A stretch of 64,000 bases of DNA from positions 124,001 through 188,000 of the forward strand of contig JAHBTJ010000003.1 of assembly GCA_019638595.1 (NCBI GenBank), in the 5' to 3' direction. Numbering within the stretch: position 1 is the stretch's first letter; each line of letters opens with the position of its first letter. The notes below the pieces were generated by a model. That model searched no databases and had not been told where the DNA came from. It saw only the letters and a list, made by a program, of their open reading frames with translations. Below, piece by piece: positions 53,248 through 62,526 of this stretch. The position numbers and the translations under genes were made by a program. This stretch comes from Chitinophagaceae bacterium (lineage in GTDB: Bacteria; Bacteroidota; Bacteroidia; Chitinophagales; Chitinophagaceae).

Positions 53248-53636
53248 TTATTCGGAGACTTCCACCCAAGCCTCACCATTTGAACACCCATTTCTCTGGA
53301 CAACATATTGATATGAATTGCTCGAACCAACTACTGTTAGACTACTGCTTTTTGTCCAGCTATGGGTAGCTCCTGATATATTTTTCACAGAAAAAGTTCG
53401 TGCGCCAGTGCATAAGCCTGAGGTGCTGCCTGAAACCTTTGTTTGAGCGTAATATTTTCTGATGCACCCCAATTAAGGAACGCCTGGCGCCATGCGTTTT
53501 TCTGATCAGTTGTTCCTTCAAATTGTATAATAGCGCTTACTGCGCTGCCTTTGCAGGTATATACATTCGTTGGTTGTGCAAATACACATACACCAAAAAA
53601 GAATTTGATGTATAAAAGAGGTATTATTTTTTTCAT
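53248..53636 (-). pseudogene. Frameshifted secreted protein with PKD-like C-terminus
   Basis: From Met at 53636, a signal peptide (MKKIIPLLYIKFFFGVCVFA) leads to VYTCKGSAVSAIIQFEGTT and NAWRQAFLNWGASENI; the reading frame then shifts by one near 53470 and the other frame continues KVSGSTSGLCTGARTFSVKN to NGCSNGEAWVEVSE, a typical PKD-like secretion-domain pattern. Both halves look like real coding, so this is one gene broken by a frameshift with probable internal loss. Confidence 0.7.
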
Positions 53637-53646
53637 AACTGAGGAA

Positions 53647-54387
53647 TTATTTTGTGAATACTTTTGCATACGATAAAATAATATTTCTGAACGGTTCATG
53701 ATTAGCTTCAGTAGCCAATCCGGTAGTTGTATAAAAGGCTAAATCACTATTTGTATTTAGCTCGTTCATAAATGGTCGGTAGTTGTCAAGTTTCATTATT
53801 TGAGACAGCACCAATACACCTGATACTTTGCTTGTACCAAACGATTCACCATAAGTCATCTTTATCTCCTGCTTTTTTACGACTACTCTGGCAAGATCAA
53901 TTTTTTTACTATGGTCAAATTGGTTTAAAATAGAATCCTGGGTCAAAATTTCTTCATAGACAACCCAGCCTTCTATGTAATTTCCCCGTTCAACAGACGG
54001 GCTGTTTTCCGGAAAACAGCAGGGGGTCATCTGAATATATCTCTCATAAAGTTTTTGACAGGCATCGGGTCTTTTATTTAATTCTGTTGAGGCATTTAAT
54101 CTTTTCAGAACCTGATCCCTACCCTGAAAGACATTGCTATAAATGTTCCTTAATGGTATATTCGGATTATCCAGCAAACTTTGAATTAATGCGGGCGTTG
54201 ACATATTTATGAGAATACTGTCTGGTATTTGATAAAGGCTCCAGTCAGGGTTGCCAAATGCCACCGGATAAATATAAGTACCACTTGGCTTATCTATCTG
54301 GATACAGCATTCCCCTTTATTTTTCTTACAATTACAAAAAGCAGCTAATGCCATGATGATAATGAAATACCTTTTCAAATGGATCAT
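53647..54387 (-). CDS. Lipoprotein paralogue, copy 2 (YPIKPGT-related)
   Basis: A 246-aa lipoprotein: signal with Cys in ALAAFCNCKK, then KPSGTYIYPVAFGNPDWSLY, KLYERYIQMTPCCFPE and YIEGWVVYEEILTQDSILNQF, aligning with the gene at 51383-52177. The 3' end lies 11 bases before the frameshifted PKD-like gene, the same order as in the left unit. Family unrecognised. Confidence 0.75.
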   Translation of the reverse strand: MIHLKRYFIIIMALAAFCNCKKNKGECCIQIDKPSGTYIYPVAFGNPDWSLYQIPDSILINMSTPALIQSLLDNPNIPLRNIYSNVFQGRDQVLKRLNASTELNKRPDACQKLYERYIQMTPCCFPENSPSVERGNYIEGWVVYEEILTQDSILNQFDHSKKIDLARVVVKKQEIKMTYGESFGTSKVSGVLVLSQIMKLDNYRPFMNELNTNSDLAFYTTTGLATEANHEPFRNIILSYAKVFTK

Positions 54388-55091
54388 TGGTTTGCATTTA
54401 ATTGATTATAGAGTTCAGTTAAATCTGCTTCGTCACTGAGTTGCCCTGTTTCCAGAAAACGGGTAATGCCGTTATTTTTAGCTTTTAAAATTCCTTTTTT
54501 ATCCATTATTATTGCCGCAGGAAAGAGCGATGATTCCAGTCCTATAGGGCCAAACACATCCTGAATGCCAGCTTTAGCATCGTATTTTACTTTTATCTCC
54601 TTTAGCAGTAACTTTTTATCACTATCATCCATACTATTTTGAACAATGTTTTGTGCCAACAATATTTCTATAAAGCGAAACAACTCGCTAAACTCTCCTC
54701 TTTGTAATGATGGCCATTATTTGTCAATATTTGCCGGGCTCATAGTTCCATATATCCTTATTAAAACCTTACCCACATCTTTTCTTTCAAATAGTGCATC
54801 AATGCCGTCAAAGTTTTTTTTCACAGCATAAAAACCCGCCTGGGGAGTATTAAACGCGTTCATTAGTCCAAATAAAGGATAATTCAAACAGGTTTTTGCC
54901 AATGCTTCTGTTGTTAGATTACTTATTATTTCTTTCGGAATTTGACATTTACTATACATTTCTTCTGGTGAGCTGAATTTCCATTGTTCAGTCCCGGGTT
55001 TTATAGGAAAATCATATGGCGTATTATTAGTTTGAGCTAAAATTGTTAATGCACTAAACGGCAAAACAATTAATAATAAGATCATTTTCAT
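54384..55091 (-). pseudogene. Full-length paralogue split by an in-frame stop
   Basis: The first part (54717-55091) has a signal peptide and DFPIKPGTEQWKFSSPEEMY and ends MSPANIDK with TAA. The frame continues in phase, WPSLQRGEFSELFRFIEILL and AQNIVQNSMDDSDKKLLL, to the stop at 54384, aligning with RGAYTFSFTYIEMLLAQ of the copy at 51383-52177. A nonsense mutation (TAA at 54719-54717) in one gene therefore explains two apparent ORFs. It overlaps the next lipoprotein by four bases. Confidence 0.8.
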
Positions 55092-55266
55092 GTTAAAAGC
55101 TTTATTGTTATTGACTTTAAGGCATACTTGTTTTGCACAATTATGATAACAAAAATCAATGATTTATTGCAGCATAATTTAGTTTACTGGCGGGCTATGT
55201 TCTCTTGGTAATTGATATTTTTGTGCTTTCATGTCAGTTGCATTTTGCTCCTTTCCGGGGATGGGA

Positions 55267-55445
55267 GTGTAAAGCGATAAATAATAGATTAGCTACGAAT
55301 AGAAGCTAAAAAATTTTTGTTTTTGACTTAATGCTATTCAACCCAAATCCTAACTTCTTTTCGCAAACTGACATTACTGTAGGAGCTCCTTGCTATGGAT
55401 TGTCTTCAATAGAGGTGAGAATTAAATTTTTGAAAACGTTGCATT
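55267..55445 (-). repeat. Duplicated upstream block, copy B
   Basis: About 179 bases matching 52796-52977. The -7 box that reads TAGGTTTG in copy A carries an extra base here (TAGGATTTG, 55352-55344, minus), which should weaken it. It stands upstream of the nonsense-carrying paralogue. Confidence 0.85.
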
Positions 55446-55611
55446 AACCCCTACCTGGAAAAGACGGATTACGACGCCCCCGAATCTTGAAAAGTATATG
55501 GACAGACTGCATGGGCTTCCGGCAGTTATAGCGGTAAAAGAAAACTGCAAAATATCATTTTCCCGGGAGGGCTCTGTTACAATAAGAAAAACGACCAACC
55601 CCGAACCATAA
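55446..55611 (+). pseudogene. Remnant of an unknown gene, two frames
   Basis: Frame 1 (55446-55490) reads NPYLEKTDYDAPES and stops; a frame one base off opens at ATG 55498 and reads MDRLHGLPAVIAVKENCKIS to TTNPEP with stop at 55611. Base composition is unlike the AT-rich surroundings and coding-like. Probably the 3' end of a lost gene. I cannot name it. Confidence 0.4.
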
Positions 55612-55625
55612 AAATGAACAGTGTA

Positions 55626-55664
55626 TTTTCCTGTATTGCCCGTCTGAAGGGTAATACAGGAAAA
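55626..55664. terminator. Long perfect hairpin, likely two-way terminator
   Basis: TTTTCCTGTATT (55626-55637) pairs with AATACAGGAAAA (55653-55664), plus inner GCCC/GGGT, a 16-bp stem with 7-base loop. Runs of T and A flank it on either strand. A second stem AAACCGGAA/TTCCGGTTT (55668-55676 and 55699-55707) follows directly. Confidence 0.7.
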
Positions 55665-55706
55665 AAGAAACCGGAACTTCCGAGGTAAAACTCAAAAATT
55701 CCGGTT

Positions 55707-55724
55707 TGGTAGCCCTAACGGGAA
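55707..55724 (-). other. Sequence like the 3' end of a tRNA gene (possible attachment-site remnant)
   Basis: On the minus strand the 18 bases read TTCCCGTTAGGGCTACCA, which looks like the end of a T-stem plus acceptor and CCA. No other tRNA parts are nearby, so it may be a leftover attachment site from an element integrated at a tRNA. Between 55725 and 56297 I see nothing supportable. Confidence 0.3.
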
Positions 55725-56297
55725 AATTATCTAACTATATTATTGAAGATTTTCTGAAGTTTAGTGAATTACCTGACTGTCATTTTGGCAAAAAACAATA
55801 GCACATAGCCTACTTCATGGAGCGTAAGTTTTACTGTAAGATACAAAAAGTTTCATAAGCAATATTTAATTTATACCAAAACGGAGGTGAATTATCTTTA
55901 ATAATCTTTTTGTTTATACATGCTCTTTGACTGAAAGTATCTCATATAGTTTGTTTGATTTTTCCCGTATCCCGCGCACTCAAAAAAGTAGAGTAACTCA
56001 AAAGACAATAAGATATAACATACCTATTAAAACAGCCGTTTCTCTTAGAGAAAACACAAAGATAGAAACCACCTAACAATTCATAGCGACTATGCAGGCT
56101 TGCGTAAAGTAGTTGGGAAGCCAGACCTAGCGCGACTACCTAAATTACATTAGTTCGTTGATTTTCAACGTTCTTTCATTTCTACCCTATAAAAAGCTGT
56201 CTTGCATCGATAATTGGCTTATTTTCATTCTGTCTGAACTATCTTTACAAAAACACCTCATTTTTCCTGTCTGCTTCTACTTGTAACAACGGACCAA

Positions 56298-56408
56298 TTA
56301 TTTAAAAAATCGTATAATGGGTATCTTCCCATCTTCTTCTACCCAACCATTATTTAATCTTTCGGCAGTGTTAATGTCGTTATAGTTAAAACTGATTTTA
56401 AAAGTCAC
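56298..56408 (-). CDS. 36-aa GTG-start ORF coupled to the deacetylase gene
   Basis: GTG at 56408 overlaps the deacetylase stop by two bases. The frame reads VTFKISFNYNDINTAERLNN then GWVEEDGKIPIIRFFK and stop. Amino-acid make-up looks like real protein, not random AT-rich frame. It may be a small coupled gene, or the displaced tail of the deacetylase after a frameshift. Not recognised. Confidence 0.4.
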   Translation of the reverse strand: MTFKISFNYNDINTAERLNNGWVEEDGKIPIIRFFK

Positions 56409-57097
56409 TTTCTTATATAAAAGTCTTTCAACGAAATAAATTTAAATCCTAATTTTTTTAGTAGTGGTACAAGAATTTTAATTGTTTCGTAACATAAGTT
56501 ATTGTTTTTAGCCGTGATATTGTCTGCGCTAGAATCATGCATCAAAACAATTCCCTTATCTTCATGCAAAATATCAGCTAAATATCTAATTGCGCATTCT
56601 TCAGCACTTTTATTCTTTAGCCAATAGCTCCAGTCGCTCCCATCAATATCCCAATAAAAAGGTCCAACATAACTACTAGCATTCGCGATAGTATCATTTA
56701 AGTAATCGGCAACTTCGGGAGACCATTGCCCCCACGGGGCCCTGAACATAATGTGTTCTGGGGAATATTTTTGGATCAGTTGCGTTGTTTGTGAAACTTC
56801 GGATAAAATGTCTTCGCCATTGGCTAACCCTTTAACCATATTTATATGGGTATAGGTGTGGTTTCCAATTGTATGTCCGTAATACGAAATACTATCTAAA
56901 ACATCAGGATATTTTAAAATCGTGGAGCCCACACAAAAAAAGGTTGCTGATATTTCTTCCTCATACAAATACTGAGCTATTCTGACAGTTTTGGGTCCTG
57001 TTTGGTCACCCATAGTTTCTCCAGGTCCATCGTCAAATGTAAAACTCAGCGTTTTTCCCTCGTAGGAATTACCTTTTAATTGTTCCTTGTAAAACAT
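56405..57097 (-). CDS. Polysaccharide deacetylase (NodB domain)
   Basis: A 230-aa NodB-homology enzyme that removes N-acetyl groups from chito- or related oligosaccharides. Motif 1 TFDDGP with Asp22-Asp23 and motif 2 IGNHTYTH are visible, as are FRAPWGQW (motif 3) and IVLMHDS (motif 5). No signal peptide, so it would act in the cytosol. A strong AGGAGG lies 17 bases before the ATG, with ATT at normal spacing between them, so an upstream non-ATG start is possible. Confidence 0.93.
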   Translation of the reverse strand: MFYKEQLKGNSYEGKTLSFTFDDGPGETMGDQTGPKTVRIAQYLYEEEISATFFCVGSTILKYPDVLDSISYYGHTIGNHTYTHINMVKGLANGEDILSEVSQTTQLIQKYSPEHIMFRAPWGQWSPEVADYLNDTIANASSYVGPFYWDIDGSDWSYWLKNKSAEECAIRYLADILHEDKGIVLMHDSSADNITAKNNNLCYETIKILVPLLKKLGFKFISLKDFYIRK

Positions 57098-57256
57098 CTT
57101 AAAATGAATTTTTACCTCCTATGTAGGTTTTATATTGGTGGAATAGCTCATTGAAAACCTGGGTTGGTCATGAGAATACAGAACATCAAAAATTCATACC
57201 ATTTATAGTACACTATTAAAGTAGCGGGACTTAAGAGTTAAAATAAAGACATGAAT

Positions 57257-58648
57257 TTAAAAAATCATTTTTGTCACTAGTATATCAGGTCCCTTACACA
57301 TAGCACGCAGCAATGACATATAACGTTCTGCAAAGCGAGTAATGTATTTTGTTGAAACAAGCTCTATATTATAGTTAAAATCACAGATATATCCGTTTTT
57401 ATATTCTTCAACATTAAAGACTATTTTGTAATAGCCAGTTACATCTGTTTCCGAGATGTTTATAGCATCCCTATCACTAGCTGGTAGTTGGCTTTCTCCA
57501 ATAATATCCCGACCAATAAAATTCAAGAAAACGTCAGTATTCAACCTTAGATATTTCCCGTCTAATTCTAATTCATCATGATCAGAAATTATTAAATCGG
57601 CGACCTCTAAAATTTCAAAATAAACCTCTCTGACTATGGTTTTTACTGTCTCTGTTTTATTGATCTGATCATATAAATAAGCGCCTCCAACTAGATCGCC
57701 AACTATTAACTCAGAACCTGGCAAAAATCGATTAATAATCGGCATCGCCACCAATACTCTGTCATTACCCTCAAGTAGAAAAAAAAGTAACTTTAAAGCA
57801 GCAGAAAAAATTGATGAAATGCTAGATTTGCAATAAAATGAAAGATCTGTAATCGCTGTGTGCATTTCCTTATCGAGTACAAATTTACACGAACTAATTT
57901 TGGAATTGTCAAGAGCAGTTAAGATTTTAGATTCACAACCAAAGCCTGAGGTAGCTCCTAGTCCGTCCGAACAATGATTGCAGAAAAGTCCTGAACAACT
58001 CTTTATAAAACCACTCATCGGAACATCCAATTTCTTGGACCAATAGCTTTTTATTATCCTCAGTTTGTTTTGGAATTCTCCTCTCTGCCATTCAGTATAA
58101 TGACGTAACTGAACAGGATGAGGATCACTTCTGGGGATATTGCCTTTTAAAAGAGAATCGTAAATCTCGTTAAGCTCCTTTTTAATAACAGACAAAGACC
58201 ACATATCGGATATGATATGATGAATCGTGATATAGGTATAGTATGCGTCTTCCGCAACCCTAAAAATTCCTGCTCTGAATAATGGTATGTTGCTTAGTTT
58301 CCTTAACTCTCCGCGGAATTCCAATAATTGCTGTGAAATTAAAATATCCTGATTCAACTCATCTTTAAAATCATAATGGCAAATCGAAAATAATTTGAAA
58401 TCGTACGGATAAATAACCTGCACTAATGCTCCATCAATTATATCAAAGCTTGTTCTCAGACTTTCATGTCTCCTTACTAATATTTCAAATGATTTCTCAA
58501 GTAACACAATACTGGGATTTTTGAGATATAGCTTTAAGGTCAAAACATCAGGTAACTTGCACTCCTCCAAATTGGTATGGAAGTTCCATGACTGAACTTG
58601 TTCTTGGGCTGCAGCATAAAACGACAGTGATAAAGATTCTGACATCAT
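57257..58648 (-). CDS. Stand-alone condensation-domain protein
   Basis: A 463-aa nonribosomal-peptide-type condensation domain: HHIISDMWS (HHxxxDxW at residues 143-150), RHESLRTSF (C2-like motif), and the acceptor-side HYTEWQR. Such domains form amide or ester bonds between carrier- or CoA-bound acyl groups and an amine or alcohol. No carrier or adenylation domain is in the window, so a partner NRPS must be outside it, or it acts as an acyltransferase on a free acceptor such as the amino-sugar made by the deacetylase (inference). Confidence 0.88.
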   Translation of the reverse strand: MMSESLSLSFYAAAQEQVQSWNFHTNLEECKLPDVLTLKLYLKNPSIVLLEKSFEILVRRHESLRTSFDIIDGALVQVIYPYDFKLFSICHYDFKDELNQDILISQQLLEFRGELRKLSNIPLFRAGIFRVAEDAYYTYITIHHIISDMWSLSVIKKELNEIYDSLLKGNIPRSDPHPVQLRHYTEWQRGEFQNKLRIIKSYWSKKLDVPMSGFIKSCSGLFCNHCSDGLGATSGFGCESKILTALDNSKISSCKFVLDKEMHTAITDLSFYCKSSISSIFSAALKLLFFLLEGNDRVLVAMPIINRFLPGSELIVGDLVGGAYLYDQINKTETVKTIVREVYFEILEVADLIISDHDELELDGKYLRLNTDVFLNFIGRDIIGESQLPASDRDAINISETDVTGYYKIVFNVEEYKNGYICDFNYNIELVSTKYITRFAERYMSLLRAMCKGPDILVTKMIF

Positions 58649-58691
58649 TTAAAATTTTTTAATTTTGGCAATTGTGAAATGCTGTAAATTT

Positions 58692-59813
58692 CTATGGCTT
58701 CTTTCTCGAGCGTTTCAAATAAAGTAAAAGAGCTTTATTCCAAGCAACACATCCAACAAAGATTTTGAAAAAAGGGTAGGTTAATATATTTACAATAATT
58801 TTTTTTCGCATTTCAGTAAACTCCTGCTTAGCTAAGAAAACGGAGAATATGCATGTCAAAACGCTGACCATATAAGAGAAGAACAAGAAAATAGCCAAGC
58901 TTGTAATACTTATGCTTCCCAGAATCACGACTATCAAAGGAAAGAGAATCATGAGGATCACAATTAAGAAATCTAACATCAAGACTATTCCCATTGTATT
59001 AAATGACTTTACCTGGTTAAAATAATATTTGAACTCCTTTGTATAAGTTTCAATATATCCAAGATTCCATCTTATTCTTTGTTTCACAAGTTTCTTTAGT
59101 GATAAAGGTGGTCTTGTTAAACTTAAAACATCTTTCAAATAGTAAGTTCTAAAACCCATTTTTAGACCGATCACAGTAGCCTCTCTATCTTCACCATTTC
59201 TAAGTCCACTATGATTTGCATAAATAGATAGTAAAAAAGCTCTTTGATAACAGGCTCCGGCGCCAGGCATTACAGGAACGCATCCTTCTTTTTCATAAAA
59301 TTTGTAATAGCTTCTTAAAATTGAATATTCCATTTGCTGAAACTCGAAAACCATACCTTGCCCTTCAAAAGGAAGCAGCCTAAAATAGTAGCCTTTTGAC
59401 AACAAATTCTTTTCGTAACCATTTAGGTTTTCAAATATTCTTTCATAACCTGCTATGTCGGTGTCGAAATCGGATAAAACAACGTATTCGTGAGAAATGG
59501 CAGATGCGGTTAAATGTAAAGCACCAACTTTATTAGAATTTGGCGAAATAGAAGCGATATAAAACGGATAATAATTATTCTGTTGGAATGTCTCAATAAT
59601 AGCAAGGCTATTATCAGTGGATCCGTCATCAATTATGATCACATCTAATTCGTTTTTGAATTTTAACGCTATGCCTTTAAAATAACTGAGACGCTCAAGA
59701 ATATTACAGTTAGAAGCTTCATTATATTGCGGTACCAGCAATGCTATTCTATTGGAAGGGGGGATCTTTCCTATCCAGTCTAATTGATGCAATTGTTCAA
59801 CTGACAAAATCAT
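58692..59813 (-). CDS. Glycosyltransferase family 2 with QxxRW motif (processive type)
   Basis: A 373-aa membrane glycosyltransferase: IIIDDGSTDNSL (nucleotide-sugar site), DFDTDIAGYERI (DxD), NGEDREATVIG (ED motif) and QRIRWNLGYIE, the QxxRW motif of processive beta-glycan synthases such as NodC and cellulose synthase. The last 100 residues form three or so membrane helices (LMLDFLIVILMILFPLIVVI). With the NodB-type deacetylase it recalls nod gene pairs that make chitooligosaccharide backbones. Confidence 0.9.
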   Translation of the reverse strand: MILSVEQLHQLDWIGKIPPSNRIALLVPQYNEASNCNILERLSYFKGIALKFKNELDVIIIDDGSTDNSLAIIETFQQNNYYPFYIASISPNSNKVGALHLTASAISHEYVVLSDFDTDIAGYERIFENLNGYEKNLLSKGYYFRLLPFEGQGMVFEFQQMEYSILRSYYKFYEKEGCVPVMPGAGACYQRAFLLSIYANHSGLRNGEDREATVIGLKMGFRTYYLKDVLSLTRPPLSLKKLVKQRIRWNLGYIETYTKEFKYYFNQVKSFNTMGIVLMLDFLIVILMILFPLIVVILGSISITSLAIFLFFSYMVSVLTCIFSVFLAKQEFTEMRKKIIVNILTYPFFKIFVGCVAWNKALLLYLKRSRKKP

Positions 59814-59856
59814 TTGTTTTATATTACTAAATAAAAAAAATACGGTCTAAAGAAAA

Positions 59857-60558
59857 TTATTGATTGAAAAAGATACTTTTATAGCATCTTTTTAGAATGT
59901 TCGCTACTTTTTGAGGATGCTGAAGTATAAAGAAATGATTGCCGGGTAGCAATTCGTAACAAAAATTGGAAGTAGTGAATCTTGACCAATTCTCAATTTG
60001 TGAAACATGTTCTTCATCAGCACCCATCATGGCGAACAACGGTACTGTGGTACTAATATGTTCTTCTATAGTATTATTAACCAATCCAAAATCTGCTCTT
60101 AAAATAGGTTCAAAAAAATCCAATAAGGCCTTGCTTTTCAGAAAGCTTTCTGGCATGCCGCCCATTTTTTGAAGAACTAAGAAAAAATCATTTTGGTCTA
60201 ATGAATCTAAGTCCTTAATACCTAATTCAACTCCGGGGCCGGCGCTACCGCTAACTATAAGATAAGATGGCACAATTGAAGATTGTTCGAGCATATTTGT
60301 CACTCTCAACGCCAAAGATGCTCCAAGACTATGTCCATAAATTAGAAAGTAAGGGGATACAACCTTTTGTCTAATTTGGAAAAATATATCGTATGCTGCA
60401 TTCTCAAAGTCATATATCAGTGTTTCCTTTACTCTTTTTCCTCTTCCAGGTAATTCGAGAACGACAAATTCAAAGTCTTTCAAAAATGGCTCTAGAAAAT
60501 TATAGGAATAACAGCTTCCTCCGGCAAAATGCAATAAAAATAATTGAGGTCTGTGCAT
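59857..60558 (-). CDS. Type II thioesterase
   Basis: A 233-aa alpha/beta hydrolase of the GrsT/RifR type: LLHFAGGSCYSY oxyanion region, GHSLGA with Ser77, GADEEHVS with the Asp region, and the late PGNHFFI with His. Editing thioesterases of this class remove stalled or wrong acyl groups from carrier proteins, which implies a carrier-protein-based enzyme nearby. Minus-strand run between the exporter and glycosyltransferase. Confidence 0.9.
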   Translation of the reverse strand: MHRPQLFLLHFAGGSCYSYNFLEPFLKDFEFVVLELPGRGKRVKETLIYDFENAAYDIFFQIRQKVVSPYFLIYGHSLGASLALRVTNMLEQSSIVPSYLIVSGSAGPGVELGIKDLDSLDQNDFFLVLQKMGGMPESFLKSKALLDFFEPILRADFGLVNNTIEEHISTTVPLFAMMGADEEHVSQIENWSRFTTSNFCYELLPGNHFFILQHPQKVANILKRCYKSIFFNQ

Positions 60559-60596
60559 ACCTTTCCTTTGATTACTTATAAAAGCTTCAATAAAAA

Positions 60597-62267
60597 TTAA
60601 TTTTCGGTGTGCTGACGTTCTATAAAGGACTCCAATGACCTATCAACCAATCTTCCCTCCTCCATGCGAAACAACTTGTCGGCGCAATGGTAATACATAT
60701 CATCATGAGTGATGGCAATAATAGAAAATCCATCAATTTTTAATATGGGAATTATCTCCGTATAAAATTTCTTTCTGAAAAAAGGATCTTGATCTGCCGC
60801 CCATTCATCTATTACAAGCACAGGCTTCTCTTCTAATAATGCAACTACAAGGGCCAGCCTCTTTCGTTGACCGGCAGAAAGCTTAGTTGTGGAAAAAACG
60901 CCATCATTAATATTTACCTTACCAGTTAATTCAAATAATCCAAGATAATATTCCCACTTTTCATAATCAAATATTCCGTTGCTCAGTATCTCATCAAATA
61001 AATAAAAATCACTAAAGATAACAGAGAATGCGGTTCGGTAATAAGAATAATAATCACCATTGACTAATTTGTTATTTAGCTTGATCTCTCCGCTAGAGGG
61101 AGTGCAAATCCCCAAAATTGAGTTAACTAAGGTTGTTTTCCCGCTTCCGTTACTTCCACCAATAAAAATTACTTCTCCCTTCTTAATACAAAAATCAACA
61201 GGTCCAATTTCAAAACTATCTGCCACTCCCTTATACGAAAATAATAGACCTGAAATTGAAATTATTTCGAACTCACTCTTTGCAATTTTTTGTATCGATG
61301 CAGCATTCTTGAAATTTGCCGTTGTCAATTCATTGCACAAACTCATTAAATGATTGGCTGAAACCTTTGCTTTCATAAAATTAGGAATCATGATCATGAT
61401 CGTTTCTAATGATCCAAGCAGATAAATCAACGCGAAAACAAAATTTATCAGATCGTTTTTTGGGATGTTAAAAACAATACTAAATACTAGTAATGTAGAA
61501 GTGATAAGAATATAAAAGAGAATCTGCCCAATTATCTGATTATTTAGAAACCCGGTATAGGCTTTAATGTTGGTTTTATAAGAATCATCTGCAATTTTTG
61601 TAATCCTATGATGGAATAAAAAGTCTCCTTTCTGCGGTTCCATATATAATTCTTTAAAACCATCTAAAAGTGAGCTAAATGTGGACTGAAATCTATTTTG
61701 AAGCATCCTGACTTTTTCAAAATCCCTCTGATTCTTTTGCGTTGTTAAATAATATAGGGCCACTCCAAATACGGCAACAATGACAGTAATAATAAATAAG
61801 TGTAGTGATATAAAGGATAAATAGGCAAAGCAAGATATTGCCAAAACAAGGGCACTAAAAAATTCTATTAGGTTGAACGAAGTATCTGTTAAAACATATA
61901 TGTCGTGTAAAACAACCGAGTAAATTCTTTCCTTTCGGCTTGACAACTGCTCATTGTCCGCTTTCAACAAAATGGATATTACCTTCAATCTTAATTTCCA
62001 GAACAGCGTTTGTGATCGATCAATTATGATTAAACTTAAACGCCTTCGGCATAGAATGATAGATAAAATAATAGCTAAGAAAATATAGACATATAAATAA
62101 TCAACGGAAATATATGATCCTGCTTGAATATTATTAATCACCTTGGAAACTAAGGCAACAAATAAAAACCGTAATAACCCCGAGAAAATTCCAAGTAATA
62201 AACATATTATAACCCATTTTAGTCCTATCAGAGGAAAAATGAATCTAATTAGTTTTTTCATCCTCAA
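60597..62267 (-). CDS. ABC transporter of the cyclic-peptide exporter (SyrD/PvdE) type
   Basis: A 556-aa half-size exporter with about six helices followed by an ATPase domain: Walker A GGSNGSGKTTLVNSILG, signature LSAGQRKRLALV, Walker B VLVIDEWAADQDP, and the His-switch in IAITHDDMY. Family members export nonribosomal peptides and siderophores across the inner membrane. Start may be Met3. Confidence 0.9.
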   Translation of the reverse strand: MRMKKLIRFIFPLIGLKWVIICLLLGIFSGLLRFLFVALVSKVINNIQAGSYISVDYLYVYIFLAIILSIILCRRRLSLIIIDRSQTLFWKLRLKVISILLKADNEQLSSRKERIYSVVLHDIYVLTDTSFNLIEFFSALVLAISCFAYLSFISLHLFIITVIVAVFGVALYYLTTQKNQRDFEKVRMLQNRFQSTFSSLLDGFKELYMEPQKGDFLFHHRITKIADDSYKTNIKAYTGFLNNQIIGQILFYILITSTLLVFSIVFNIPKNDLINFVFALIYLLGSLETIMIMIPNFMKAKVSANHLMSLCNELTTANFKNAASIQKIAKSEFEIISISGLLFSYKGVADSFEIGPVDFCIKKGEVIFIGGSNGSGKTTLVNSILGICTPSSGEIKLNNKLVNGDYYSYYRTAFSVIFSDFYLFDEILSNGIFDYEKWEYYLGLFELTGKVNINDGVFSTTKLSAGQRKRLALVVALLEEKPVLVIDEWAADQDPFFRKKFYTEIIPILKIDGFSIIAITHDDMYYHCADKLFRMEEGRLVDRSLESFIERQHTEN

Positions 62268-62526
62268 ACAATCATTTTGCTTTTATATTGCCAATCGCTT
62301 GTTACAACAGAAATTGTGGAGTCAACAGTAAAAATATTAACTTACAAGCGCGATAAAATTAGCAAGAGAACATCAGCATAAATTTACCGAATAGTAATTG
62401 TAATCATTATTTACAATTAGAATGACAAATCCATTAAGCTGCAAACTTGACGTGTGAATTGAACACGTATAGAAATATTAACTAACCTAAATTGAGACTA
62501 TTCAAATCTATTACAGTAAAATCAAA

